Source of the DNA: Amycolatopsis umgeniensis
GTDB taxonomy: Bacteria > Actinomycetota > Actinomycetes > Mycobacteriales > Pseudonocardiaceae
DNA: 64,000 bases
NCBI RefSeq assembly: GCF_014205155.1
Contig: NZ_JACHMX010000001.1
Span: 6,882,001 to 6,946,000, forward strand
Direction: 5' to 3'
Positions 54,337-62,055 of this stretch are shown here, piece by piece; within the stretch, counting starts at the first letter, position 1, and every line of letters begins with the position of its first letter. The notes under the pieces are model-generated. The model was given only the letters and a program-made list of their open reading frames with translations. It was not told the origin of the DNA and made no database searches. The position numbers and the translations under genes are program-made.

Positions 54337-55230
54337 TCACGGGAAGTCGTGGCTCAACGGTTCAGCGCCGATGTGCGTTGTGGAGGCGAGACGATCTAGG
54401 TCGGCCTTGTTGCTGCTGGGCCAAAACGAGCTTCCCCGGAGGAGGCGTAAGAGGGGCATCACGTCCTTGGACAGTCCTGGAGTGACGGCCACGGCGCAAC
54501 GGGAATGCACGGAGTGTGGAGTGGCGTCGGAGTCGAGAACGAGAGCTCCGGCCTCACGGGCGATGACGGCGCCGGCCGCGGTGTCCCAGGTGCGGTTGCC
54601 GAGCAGAACGCAGGCGTCGAGGGTTCCGTCGGCGACCCAGACCAAGTCGAGTGCGGTGGATCCGTATCGGCGAAGTCCCTGTGCGCGTGCGGTGAAGGAG
54701 CGGTCCAGGGAGGCGCACAGGACGTCACGTAGACCCGCGTCGGTACCGCTGCCGTAGTCGCCGAAACCGATCAAGGCTTTGTCCAGCCTGTCGGTGCTTG
54801 AGGGTGTGATCGGCTCGTCGTCACGAAAGGCTCCGCCACTCTCAGCGGCCGAGTACCGGTGCCCGAGAAGGGGCAGGGCGATGACCCCGAGCGCGGGTTG
54901 TCCGTTGTGGACCAGGCCGAGTGCGATCGCGCAGAGTGGGTTGCCGTGCTGGTGGTTGATCGTGCCGTCGATGGGATCGAGGACCCAGTAGGTGTCACGA
55001 TTTCCGATCGGGCCGGTCTCTTCACCAAGGAAACCTGTGTCGGCGTCGTCGTCGGTTGCCAAGAACTGGTGTACGAGCCGCTCGACGGTCTCATCGACAT
55101 CCGAAACGGGGTCGCGGTCACCTTTGTAACGGATCTGACGGGGACGGTGGCCAAGCACGTGCTCCACAGCGAGGTCCATCGCGGTGTGGGCCCTGGAGAG
55201 TGCCGACGTGAGGTCAAGCCGCAGCGCCAT
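54337..55230 (-). CDS. Inositol-monophosphatase-family phosphatase
   Basis: 297 residues. Metal-binding motifs are FLGEETG, WVLDPIDGTINHQHG and late WDTAAGAVIAREAGALV, as in the IMPase/FBPase/CysQ superfamily, which removes phosphate from inositol, sugar or nucleotide phosphates using Mg2+. The C-terminal 40 residues (RLLRGSSFWPSSNKADLDRL) extend past the usual end. It is the last gene of the queD-queE strand group, 79 bases after queE, so a role as the phosphatase in a nucleotide-derived pathway is plausible but inferred. Confidence 0.88.
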   Translation of the reverse strand: MALRLDLTSALSRAHTAMDLAVEHVLGHRPRQIRYKGDRDPVSDVDETVERLVHQFLATDDDADTGFLGEETGPIGNRDTYWVLDPIDGTINHQHGNPLCAIALGLVHNGQPALGVIALPLLGHRYSAAESGGAFRDDEPITPSSTDRLDKALIGFGDYGSGTDAGLRDVLCASLDRSFTARAQGLRRYGSTALDLVWVADGTLDACVLLGNRTWDTAAGAVIAREAGALVLDSDATPHSVHSRCAVAVTPGLSKDVMPLLRLLRGSSFWPSSNKADLDRLASTTHIGAEPLSHDFP

Positions 55231-55309
55231 GTGATTCCTCAGACTTCGTGTTCTCGGCGGTATCGCCGGGAGGTGCCCTACTTGCTTGCTGAGAAGAGAA
55301 TTGCCGGTA

Positions 55310-56032
55310 TTAGCGGCCGCGATCGTTCTCCCACAACAGCGTGTGAAGCCGGGGAGACAGGTGCCAGCGACGCGACAGCACGGGCTCAGCCAGCAGCCGC
55401 ATCCGTGTCAGCACGGTGGAGCTGTCGGTGCCCTCCGGCATGATCCAGACGGGGTGCAGGTCGTAGGTCCCCACCAGCTCTTGGACCTCGTCCAAGTCGT
55501 CGGTCTCTTGGACAACGAACTTCCAGACGGCCTTCCTGGTGCCGGCGAAATGGCGCAGCACCGCTGGGCGAATGCGCTGATGTCGGCGCAACCCAGAATG
55601 CGCGAGCTTCGGCGAGACGTTGAATCGTGTCGCCGCCGCGGTGAGCAGGTCCGTGGGCGGGATAGTGCCGGAGGTCTCGATCTCGACTTCGGTGGCGAGG
55701 GCGCGGTCGCGGATCGCGTGCAGTAGCCGTTCCAGGGCGCGCGGTTGTAGCAACGGCTCGCCGCCTGTGATAATCAGCAGGTCGACCGGAGCGGCGGCGA
55801 GCCAGGACAGGATGTCGTCGATCGAGAGAATTCGCTGCTCGGCCCTGAGGTCGTATCGGTTCGGGTCATGGGTTTGTGGGGTGTCGCACCACGTGCACGA
55901 CAGGTGACAGCCGAAGAGGCGGATGAAGTGCGCGTACCGGCCAGTGCTCGGTCCTTCACCTTGGAAGGTGGGGCCGAAGGTTTCGTTGACCACCAGGTCG
56001 CGGTCTGGATCGGGCACAGTGGGTGGCTTCAC
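55310..56032 (-). CDS. queE: 7-carboxy-7-deazaguanine synthase (radical SAM)
   Basis: 240 residues. The start NETFGPTFQGEGPSTGRYAH matches QueE, with a C-x3-C-x2-C cluster in FGCHLSCTWCDTPQTHD, then IITGGEPLLQP and the ETSGTIPP and NVSPKL motifs. It converts 6-carboxytetrahydropterin to 7-carboxy-7-deazaguanine, the second committed step to preQ0. Its ATG overlaps the queD stop by four bases. QueC and GTP cyclohydrolase are not visible and may lie elsewhere. Confidence 0.93.
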   Translation of the reverse strand: MKPPTVPDPDRDLVVNETFGPTFQGEGPSTGRYAHFIRLFGCHLSCTWCDTPQTHDPNRYDLRAEQRILSIDDILSWLAAAPVDLLIITGGEPLLQPRALERLLHAIRDRALATEVEIETSGTIPPTDLLTAAATRFNVSPKLAHSGLRRHQRIRPAVLRHFAGTRKAVWKFVVQETDDLDEVQELVGTYDLHPVWIMPEGTDSSTVLTRMRLLAEPVLSRRWHLSPRLHTLLWENDRGR

Positions 56033-56592
56033 AGCGCGTCCGCCGGGCCGTAGGCCGCTGTGTTGAGATGCGTTTCACGGACGAATACCCGTCCGATCGA
56101 GGCTTTGGGAGCGCAGGGCAGCGCGATGAGCACGGCTTGGCTCACTCGTCGAAGCAGCACTGCTACTGCTTCGACAGTCGGCCAGGGCAAGTCGGAGGCC
56201 AGCCGTTCCTCATCGCTGACCGCCTCCCTGTCGTCGGCGCCGAAGCGAAAGACTTTGGATCCCGCGGTGTACAAAGGCAGCGCGAGCGGATCCCGGATGC
56301 CGAGCATGGTTCCGTGATCAAGGTGGGTGTCGATCCACTGCCGGACTCGGGCCTTGAGAGCGCCGAACTCCACGACTGTCCCGTCGCTGCTCAGAGCAGG
56401 AGCAGACACGGACGCCGTGACCCGCCAGGAATGGCCATGCAGGCTGGTGCACTTGCCCCGCAACTGCGGTAACCGATGCGCGGTTTCGAAAGTGTGCTTG
56501 ATGCTGATCTGATGGGCTGGCGTCGCGACAGCGGCCACCGCGAACTTCCCCTGGTCGGAGTGGATCTGCCCGTTTGCCTCCGTGTCGTGCAT
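56029..56592 (-). CDS. queD: 6-carboxy-5,6,7,8-tetrahydropterin synthase
   Basis: 187 residues. Zinc-binding His residues in KHTFETAHRLP and SLHGHSWRV, and the catalytic Cys in RGKCTSLHGH, identify the 6-pyruvoyl-tetrahydropterin synthase fold. THLDHGTML and the late VRETHLNTAAY follow the QueD pattern. It makes 6-carboxytetrahydropterin from dihydroneopterin triphosphate. The N-terminus has about 25 extra residues, so a later start is possible. It is coupled to queE. A strong stem-loop lies in its leader. Confidence 0.92.
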   Translation of the reverse strand: MHDTEANGQIHSDQGKFAVAAVATPAHQISIKHTFETAHRLPQLRGKCTSLHGHSWRVTASVSAPALSSDGTVVEFGALKARVRQWIDTHLDHGTMLGIRDPLALPLYTAGSKVFRFGADDREAVSDEERLASDLPWPTVEAVAVLLRRVSQAVLIALPCAPKASIGRVFVRETHLNTAAYGPADAL

Positions 56593-56643
56593 CGTGAGAG
56601 TCGAATCCTTTCACGTGAGTGCCGTAGTAAGCGGAAGATGTCT

Positions 56644-56696
56644 GTGGCGTGCGGCGGAAGATCGAGGGGCGGGAGATGTCTTCCGCCGCACACCAC
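56644..56696 (-). promoter_or_regulatory. Stem-loop in the leader between rbpA and queD
   Basis: Arms 56644-56661 (GTGGCGTGCGGCGGAAGA) and 56679-56696 pair at 17 of 18 positions with a 17-base loop. It lies 52 bases before queD on the transcribed strand and 171 bases past the RbpA stop. It could be a terminator for the upstream genes or an attenuator for queD. Confidence 0.55.
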
Positions 56697-56866
56697 GACA
56701 GTCAACGACGGATAGCTGGCGCTATCCAGAGCGCCAATGAGGCGTCGACGAGGCGTGGACAGCGCGTTGCTCACCCTGAGCAGGGAAGTGGGCGACGCCT
56801 AGGGCGTAGCCGCTGGGACGGTGTTCACCAGGTCGGGTTCATGCGATGGCCAGGTGGGCCACGCGG

Positions 56867-57271
56867 TCAGCTGCCGTAGCTGAATGAGTACGGTCTGTCT
56901 CCGATGTGTACACAGCCAGGCTGCGGACCTCCCTGCCGGCGGATCGCCGTCAGAGCCTCGGCGAGCAGGACCTCCAACTGGGCTACGGTGCGCCGCTCCT
57001 GCAGGATGACCAGGTGCGTCCGAGGCGGCTTGGCCTCACCGCCCCCGATCGAGTCGTCGACCGCGGCTTGGATCCGTGCGCAGTCCTCGAGTCCATGCTG
57101 TCGGCAGCTCCAGCGCGGCGGAAGCTCCGCATCTGCCGCGAAGGGCACGCTGAACACGTGACCGTGTGAACATTCGAACCGGGCCGTCACTCGGGCTGCG
57201 GGCTCGACGGCTTGATCAGACTCCACGCTGGCGCCGCCCCAGCGGTAACCGCGCAACACAGCTCGTGGCAT
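56867..57271 (-). CDS. RbpA-family RNA-polymerase-binding protein (accessory paralogue)
   Basis: 134 residues. The RbpA pattern is clear: a core beginning VTARFECSHGHVFSVPFAAD AELPPRWSC, then the C-terminal sigma-interaction part THLVILQERRTVAQLEVLLA EALTAIRRQ. RbpA binds sigma and the RNA polymerase beta subunit in actinomycetes and can lower rifampicin sensitivity. The zinc-ligand pattern is altered (CSHGH; CRQHG). A C-terminal tail (GGPQPGCVHIGDRPYSFSYG) is added. A housekeeping copy presumably exists elsewhere, so this one may be specialised. It starts directly at the end of the HTH gene. Confidence 0.85.
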   Translation of the reverse strand: MPRAVLRGYRWGGASVESDQAVEPAARVTARFECSHGHVFSVPFAADAELPPRWSCRQHGLEDCARIQAAVDDSIGGGEAKPPRTHLVILQERRTVAQLEVLLAEALTAIRRQGGPQPGCVHIGDRPYSFSYGS

Positions 57272-57532
57272 CTACCTGGTACCGGACTGGCGAGCCACGC
57301 GCTCAGTGCTACGCCTGGGCGGGCGGGTGAAGGGGCGGCCGCCGCGCGGGCGCAGCTGTACGCCGGATTCAAGCAAGAGCCGGTGAATGAAGCCGTAGGA
57401 TCGGCCAGTCAGCTCGACCAAAGCGCGAATGCTGGAACCGCGCTCGTACATTTCCTTCAGTTCCGAGCCCATGCGGGATCGTGCGGCGCCGGTGACCTGC
57501 TTCCCTTTTGTGAACTTCAAGGTCGACGTCAT
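57272..57532 (-). CDS. Small helix-turn-helix protein coupled to the RbpA paralogue
   Basis: 86 residues. A basic start (MTSTLKFTKGKQVTGAARSR) leads to the 35-residue unit beginning YERGSSIRALVELTGRSYGF and ending VQLRPR, a resolvase-type HTH with a beta arm, then a basic Arg-rich tail. It belongs to a widespread actinomycete family. The same unit is duplicated at 10,071 and frameshifted at 52,263. The ATG at 57532 overlaps the stop of the small ORF upstream (ATGA). Confidence 0.82.
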   Translation of the reverse strand: MTSTLKFTKGKQVTGAARSRMGSELKEMYERGSSIRALVELTGRSYGFIHRLLLESGVQLRPRGGRPFTRPPRRSTERVARQSGTR

Positions 57533-57705
57533 GGGCGCTCGCTCCATACGTGGCAAACGGTGGTTCTCGATCGGACTGATTGCCCGTCGTTGAGCGTGAC
57601 AAGTGCTGATGCCGACGTCCGTGCGTTACGAGAGTGTCTGCAAGCGGCGATGACGGGAAGGTTGGCCACGCTGCCGCGCCGCGCTTCCGAAACGAGCATG
57701 TGCAT
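57529..57705 (-). CDS. Small ORF leading the HTH-RbpA operon
   Basis: 58 residues. GAAAGGAACG precedes the ATG, and the stop overlaps the HTH start (ATGA), so it is placed as a coupled leader gene. The sequence (MHMLVSEARRGSVANLPVIA, ACRHSRNARTSASALVTLND) shows no known domain. It could be a short protein or a leader that controls translation of the HTH gene. Confidence 0.5.
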   Translation of the reverse strand: MHMLVSEARRGSVANLPVIAACRHSRNARTSASALVTLNDGQSVRSRTTVCHVWSERP

Positions 57706-58135
57706 CGAATTCGTTCCTTTCATATCTTGTTTGCTACCTGCCCCTTGATTTGGAACGGTGTTCGCGCTTCCTGAAGCAGTCATGCGAACAATCTGCGTTC
57801 GCGAGAATTGATTCGCGATGTGAACAGGGAGTCGTGGGCCGCCAGTCTCGATTTCGCGGATATATCACCTGCGCCAGTAGAACGCCTGCTGCCATGGGTT
57901 ACCAGGGCGCGTAGTGAGCGATCGTAGGGCGCTAATGCGGCGTTGAGTGCTATAAGCTGTGTCGCTGAATTTGGAGTAGCGTGACAGATGTGCACGATGC
58001 GGTGACGGGTTGGCGCTCTCTCGACCGGTCTGCTGGAGTGTGGTAGTCCGAACGGGTGTGGCTTGCCGAGGGGTCCTCGGACTTGATCAATTGCTGGTTA
58101 TCGTGGCATGTGACTGGCGAGGCAAGGTGACGTTC
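57706..58135. other. 430-base divergent promoter region
   Basis: Lies between the minus-strand HTH-RbpA-que group and the plus-strand flavoprotein pair. I see no gene. It should hold promoters for both groups. Confidence 0.45.
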
Positions 58136-58300
58136 ATGGGTGTTCAGAGAAAGGCCTTCGCGGCGCGGCGTGTGGCTCCTGAACTGGTTCGAGCAAACCC
58201 GAACGCACGATCGCTGATCGCGGATTTGCTGGCCCGTGAGCGCCGCGTCGAGGTGCCCGCTCTGCGGGGTCTCGCTGTGCGAGCAGGGGTCGCGGTGTGA
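58136..58300 (+). CDS. Small protein coupled to the flavoprotein
   Basis: 54 residues: a basic first half (MGVQRKAFAARRVAPELVRA, NPNARSLIADLLARERRVEV) then PALRGLAVRAGVAV. Its stop overlaps the flavoprotein GTG start (GTGA), a strong coupling sign. The helical, Arg-rich content could bind nucleic acid or act as a partner subunit. No family is recognised. Confidence 0.6.
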   Translation: MGVQRKAFAARRVAPELVRANPNARSLIADLLARERRVEVPALRGLAVRAGVAV

Positions 58301-58845
58301 CCCCTGCTCAACGGTGTCTCTATCTGGTGGTCTCGGCAGCGCCGCCGGTGTTGCGGCTCGAGGAATTCATTCCCCGCCTGTCGGCTGATGGCTGGACGGT
58401 GTGCGTGATCGCGACACCGACGGCCGCCTCGTGGGTTGACCTCGACGCTTTGGCTGCGGAGACGGGATGTGTGACGCGGGTACACCCGCGGCCGCCTCGT
58501 CAGAAGGAGAAGTCGCTCCCGCGAGCCGACGTCATTCTTGCCGCGCCACTGACCTTCAACTCGGTGAACAAGTGGGCGGCAGGTATCAGCGATACTTTCG
58601 CCTTGGGCGTGTTCAACGAGATGCTCGGCACCGAAGTCCCCATCGTCGCGGCTCCGTGTATAAAACCCGCCCTTCGCCGCCATCCCGCGTACGCGGACAG
58701 CATCGCTCGACTGACGAAGGCCGGTGTGACGCTGCTCGACCCGGACACGATCACTACGCGCGCCGAGGACGGCCTGGCCAACTTCGACTGGTCGTACGTC
58801 GTCTCCGCCCTGCACAGCGCGGTCACGTCCGATGTGGATAGATAA
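58297..58845 (+). CDS. Flavoprotein of the HFCD (PPC decarboxylase/EpiD) family
   Basis: 182 residues. A Rossmann-like flavodoxin fold: LYLVVSAAPPVLRLEEFIPR at the N-terminus, VCVIATPTAASWVD, LPRADVILAAPLTFNSVNKW AAGISDTFALG (FMN-binding Asn/Ser region typical of the family) and EVPIVAAPCIKPAL. HFCD proteins bind FMN and oxidatively decarboxylate Cys-type substrates or act in peptide modification, as EpiD does. It is the only plus-strand enzyme amid the metabolic block and converges on the PIG-L gene. Confidence 0.85.
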   Translation: MTPAQRCLYLVVSAAPPVLRLEEFIPRLSADGWTVCVIATPTAASWVDLDALAAETGCVTRVHPRPPRQKEKSLPRADVILAAPLTFNSVNKWAAGISDTFALGVFNEMLGTEVPIVAAPCIKPALRRHPAYADSIARLTKAGVTLLDPDTITTRAEDGLANFDWSYVVSALHSAVTSDVDR

Positions 58846-58877
58846 GGCTGTTCGGTATGCGAAGCTGGTTCAGCTGA

Positions 58878-59510
58878 TCACAAGGCAGGGGTGGCGGGGA
58901 GGCGTCCGAGTACCGGCAGCGGCACGAAGTTCTCCGCATAGTCCCTGCCGGTGCGGCTTCCCCACAGGCGTGCGAGTGTCTCGGCCATCGGCCCGAAGTG
59001 GTCGGCGATCGGCTGGGAGGCGTGCGCCGCGAGAGCACGCTGCTTTCGGTCGTAGGTATCGGTGATGTCGATGATCGTGTGCGCGGGAATAGGGCCGTCG
59101 AGGGTGAGACTGTTGTAAGAGTCGGCGGTGTAAACCCGGCGTGGATGCCCAGTGGTGATGACGACGTCGGGCAGGGCAGCCACGAGGGTTTCAGCGAGCG
59201 CGCGGTGGTCGGGGTGGACGTCGCGCAGCGGGTGGGTGATGACGACCTCGGGCCGGACGGCGAGCAGTAGTTCGCGCAGCGTCGCCATGGTGGGCCGGTC
59301 GTACTGGTTCAGCGTGGCCCCCAGGATCGCCGCGCCCGCTGCGGCTTCGGCGTCCCGCCCTGGTTCGGCGTGGTGCGGGACGGCGATGGTGACGGCGGCC
59401 GTGGAGGCGGAGCAGCGTGCGAGGGTTCCGCCGGCCCAGAGTTCGGCGTCGTCGGGGTGGGCCATCACAGTCAGCACGGACGCTGGAGAGGTGAACGGCA
59501 CGCCGCTCAC
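58878..59510 (-). CDS. PIG-L-family N-deacetylase
   Basis: 210 residues. Zinc motif AHPDDAELWAGGTLA at 17-31 and HPLRDVHPDHRALAETL near 95-112 supply the metal ligands and catalytic Asp. PIG-L enzymes remove acetyl from N-acetylglucosamine conjugates (as in mycothiol or teicoplanin synthesis). The GTG start overlaps the exonuclease stop (GTGA). It is the last gene of the coupled operon, so a glycosyltransferase in the operon may supply its GlcNAc-bearing substrate (inferred). Confidence 0.9.
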   Translation of the reverse strand: MSGVPFTSPASVLTVMAHPDDAELWAGGTLARCSASTAAVTIAVPHHAEPGRDAEAAAGAAILGATLNQYDRPTMATLRELLLAVRPEVVITHPLRDVHPDHRALAETLVAALPDVVITTGHPRRVYTADSYNSLTLDGPIPAHTIIDITDTYDRKQRALAAHASQPIADHFGPMAETLARLWGSRTGRDYAENFVPLPVLGRLPATPAL

Positions 59511-60364
59511 CAGAGCCCGAGCTTGTCGATGACGTCAGCGGGCCTGGGCAGTTCTCGCGTGGGATCACCGGTCGGGTGGTGCGGGAGCGTGAGGTCGGTG
59601 CGCATCCGGATGAGCTCGCGCCAGGCAAGTACTTGGTCCCAGGTCTCGGTGACCTTGGCCTTCCTCGAGCCGGTCAGTCGTCCGGAGTCCGGGAGCTGGT
59701 CGAGGTGCAGCCCGCCCGCCAGGAGCGTGGCCGCCGTGCCCTCGCCGATCCCTTTCACGCCAGGGATGTTGTCCGCGGGGTCGCCTTTGAGGGCACAGAA
59801 GTCGGGCCACTGCCCGGGGGTGACGTTGTAGCGTTCGGTGACCTCGGCGGGGCCGATGTGCCGCCTGCCCCGCTTCATCACGGTGTTGAGCGCGCGGACG
59901 TGCTCGTCGACGAGCTGGTAGAAGTCGCGGTCGCCGGACATGATCCAGACCCGGCGGCCGGGTTCGCGTTCTCGGGTGGTGGCGACGAGGGTGGCGATGA
60001 CGTCGTCGGCTTCGGCGGTCTCGATCTCGATCCAGGTGATGCTGTAGCCGGTCAGGGCCCGTTGGACGTGCGGGATCGCCCGCAACGGTTTGAGGGCGGC
60101 CTCGTCGATGACCCGGTTGGCTTTGTAGTCGGCGTCGCTGTCCTTGCGGTCGGCGGCGCCGTGCTCGCCGTCGAACACGACGAGGACCTCCGGCGGTTCC
60201 GGCATTTCCTCGCGGATCGCGACGCGGAGCAGGGCGAAGAACCCGAACTCGGCGGTGAGATCGCGGGTTTTGTCGCGGGAGAGGATCGCGGCGGGGAACC
60301 CGAACGCCGCGCGCCAGAGCAGGTTGTGACCGTCTACGAGGAGCAAAGGGACGCCAGCAGGCAT
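59507..60364 (-). CDS. 5'-3' exonuclease of the PolA/FEN type
   Basis: 285 residues. Metal-binding Asp motifs are LLLVDGHNLLWRAAFG, VVFDGEHGAADRKDSDADYK, AEADDVIATL and SGDRDFYQLVD. The helix-hairpin-helix is DPADNIPGVKGIGEGTAATL. It resembles the free-standing N-terminal nuclease of DNA polymerase I. Its ATG overlaps the glycosyltransferase stop (TGATG). A stand-alone nuclease inside a sugar/nucleotide operon is unexpected; it may cut nucleic acid, or its fold may have been reused. Confidence 0.9.
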   Translation of the reverse strand: MPAGVPLLLVDGHNLLWRAAFGFPAAILSRDKTRDLTAEFGFFALLRVAIREEMPEPPEVLVVFDGEHGAADRKDSDADYKANRVIDEAALKPLRAIPHVQRALTGYSITWIEIETAEADDVIATLVATTREREPGRRVWIMSGDRDFYQLVDEHVRALNTVMKRGRRHIGPAEVTERYNVTPGQWPDFCALKGDPADNIPGVKGIGEGTAATLLAGGLHLDQLPDSGRLTGSRKAKVTETWDQVLAWRELIRMRTDLTLPHHPTGDPTRELPRPADVIDKLGLW

Positions 60365-61485
60365 CACCGCACCGCCTTTACGAATGTCTCGGCGACTGTG
60401 GTGGGCAGATAGTCCCGCGAGCGGTAGTACGCAGCCCTGGATAGGTGTGCGTAGCGTACTGGATCTGCGAGGAGCTGTTCGGCGGCGCGCCAGAGACCGT
60501 GTTCGCCCCACGATCGGGGGATGACCACCCCGCCCGCGTCGTCACCAGTACCGATCAGGGAGGGCAGATTGCCCACGTCGAAGGCGACGACCGGGGTCCC
60601 GGCGCTCATGGCTTCCAGCGCGACCAGTCCGAAGGTCTCGCGCAGCGAGGGCACGATCACCACCGCGGCCTGCGCGAGCCAGGACGGCACCCGGTCCCAG
60701 TCGAGGCCGCCGCCGTGGACGGTGGCGAGCGTGAGGTGGGCCGCCGCATAGCGGCACCGGTCCAGTTCGGCCGCCTGGCCGCCGAGGGTGGCCTCGAACC
60801 CGGCCTCGCCGACGATCACTTCGACCGTGCGGTCGACCAAGCGTCCGGCGTCCAGCAAGGCCCGGACGTTCTTCTCCGGTCCGAGCCGGGCCAGGATCCG
60901 GATCGGGCCGTGCCGTCGCAGTGCCTCCCGCCGCGACTCGGGTGGTGGTGCAGGGTCGTGCAGCAGCGCGTTGGGGACGACCTGCCAGCCGCGCGTGTCG
61001 TAGCCGCGATCGCGGGCCTGGTCGAGTACCGCCCGAGACGGTGCGATGACCAGGTCGGCACGGTTCAGGGCGGGCTCGAGGTCCTGGTCGTGCCCGACGA
61101 CGTGCATGGCCAGAACCGTGCGCGCGCCGCTGATCGGTGCGGCTCTGCCGAGACCCCATAAGCCGTCGGTGTAGACGGCGACGTCGACCCGGTGCTCGCG
61201 GTACACCTCGCATAGTTCTGCGGCGAGCAGGGCGTCCTGTCCGTGGGTGCTGATCGCGTCGCGCAGTTCGTCGTCGTCGCAGGGAAAGGCGACGCCTACC
61301 GAGGCCACCCGCATCACGGTGTCGTCCTGGGCGTCGATCGGGGCGGCGGTCAGGATGAGGCTGCGGTGGCCGAGTTGGCGCAGGCCGTGCGCGAGGGCGG
61401 CGGTGGCGCGTTCGATCCCGGCCGGCGCGTTCGGGGTGTAGGAGGCCAGGACGAACGCGACGGTCAGCGGGGGCGCGCTAGACAT
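60364..61485 (-). CDS. Glycosyltransferase family 4
   Basis: 373 residues, GT-B fold. N-terminal nucleotide-sugar lobe: VAFVLASYTPNAPAGIERAT with the GIER loop. C-terminal lobe: PIRILARLGPEKNVRALLDA, then VPSLRETFGLVALEAMSAGT PVVAFDVGNLPSL, the E-x7-E donor motif. It transfers a sugar, often GlcNAc or mannose, to an unknown acceptor. It overlaps the phosphoribosyltransferase end by eight bases and the exonuclease start by one base. Together with PIG-L it suggests a GlcNAc-transfer then deacetylation pair. Confidence 0.92.
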   Translation of the reverse strand: MSSAPPLTVAFVLASYTPNAPAGIERATAALAHGLRQLGHRSLILTAAPIDAQDDTVMRVASVGVAFPCDDDELRDAISTHGQDALLAAELCEVYREHRVDVAVYTDGLWGLGRAAPISGARTVLAMHVVGHDQDLEPALNRADLVIAPSRAVLDQARDRGYDTRGWQVVPNALLHDPAPPPESRREALRRHGPIRILARLGPEKNVRALLDAGRLVDRTVEVIVGEAGFEATLGGQAAELDRCRYAAAHLTLATVHGGGLDWDRVPSWLAQAAVVIVPSLRETFGLVALEAMSAGTPVVAFDVGNLPSLIGTGDDAGGVVIPRSWGEHGLWRAAEQLLADPVRYAHLSRAAYYRSRDYLPTTVAETFVKAVR

Positions 61486-62041
61486 GGCGGAGGACCTTCC
61501 TGGGCGGCGGCAGCGGTGTGGTGTCGTTGTCGGCGGGTGGCTGTTCCCAGGGGAATACGACCCAATCCGAGACGGTCCAGATCGAGTAGTCCGGCAGCGT
61601 GGTCGCCCCGGTGTTGAGGCACAGGACCGCGGTCAGGACCTGGGCGTCCGGGCCGAGCAAAGGGGCGAGGTCGTCATGGGCGCGGCGCAGGGTGGCGCCG
61701 CTGCCGCAGATGTCGTCCACCACCAGCACACGGCCCTTGAGCCGTTGACCGTTGAGGGCGCGGGTCAGCGGGCCGAGATCGAGGGACACCTTGCCGGTTG
61801 CCTGCTGGTAGGCGCCATCGCTGGTGTTGTGGCGGGCACGGACGATGCGTGCGTTCATGCCCAGGGTGGTGGCGATGAGGTGGGCGGGCGAGATACCACC
61901 GTTGGCGAGGCCGATGACGCGCTCGACCGATGAGTGATCACGCAGGATCGCGTCGGTCAGGAGCGCGGTGGCGTCGCGGAGAGTCTCTGGTGTCACGCGC
62001 CAGATCTGGTGGTGTTCGAAGTCGCGGTGTGCTGTGGTCAT
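61478..62041 (-). CDS. Purine-type phosphoribosyltransferase
   Basis: 187 residues. The PRPP motif is RVLVVDDICGSGATLRRAHD near 104-123. ERVIGLANGGISPAHLIATT forms the N-terminal pyrophosphate loop. The late VSDWVVFPWEQP is characteristic of xanthine/guanine/hypoxanthine PRT relatives. It would attach ribose-5-phosphate to a purine-like base, possibly a 7-deazapurine given queD/queE nearby (inferred). AAGGAAT precedes the ATG at 62041, 14 bases after the XRE gene. Confidence 0.9.
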   Translation of the reverse strand: MTTAHRDFEHHQIWRVTPETLRDATALLTDAILRDHSSVERVIGLANGGISPAHLIATTLGMNARIVRARHNTSDGAYQQATGKVSLDLGPLTRALNGQRLKGRVLVVDDICGSGATLRRAHDDLAPLLGPDAQVLTAVLCLNTGATTLPDYSIWTVSDWVVFPWEQPPADNDTTPLPPPRKVLRHV

Positions 62042-62055
62042 TCGCGGTGTATTCC

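Noticed and set aside
56593..56866. preQ1 riboswitch upstream of queD
   Set aside because: A stem-loop is present, but I see neither the short H-type pseudoknot with an A-rich tail nor the conserved loop of known preQ1 classes.
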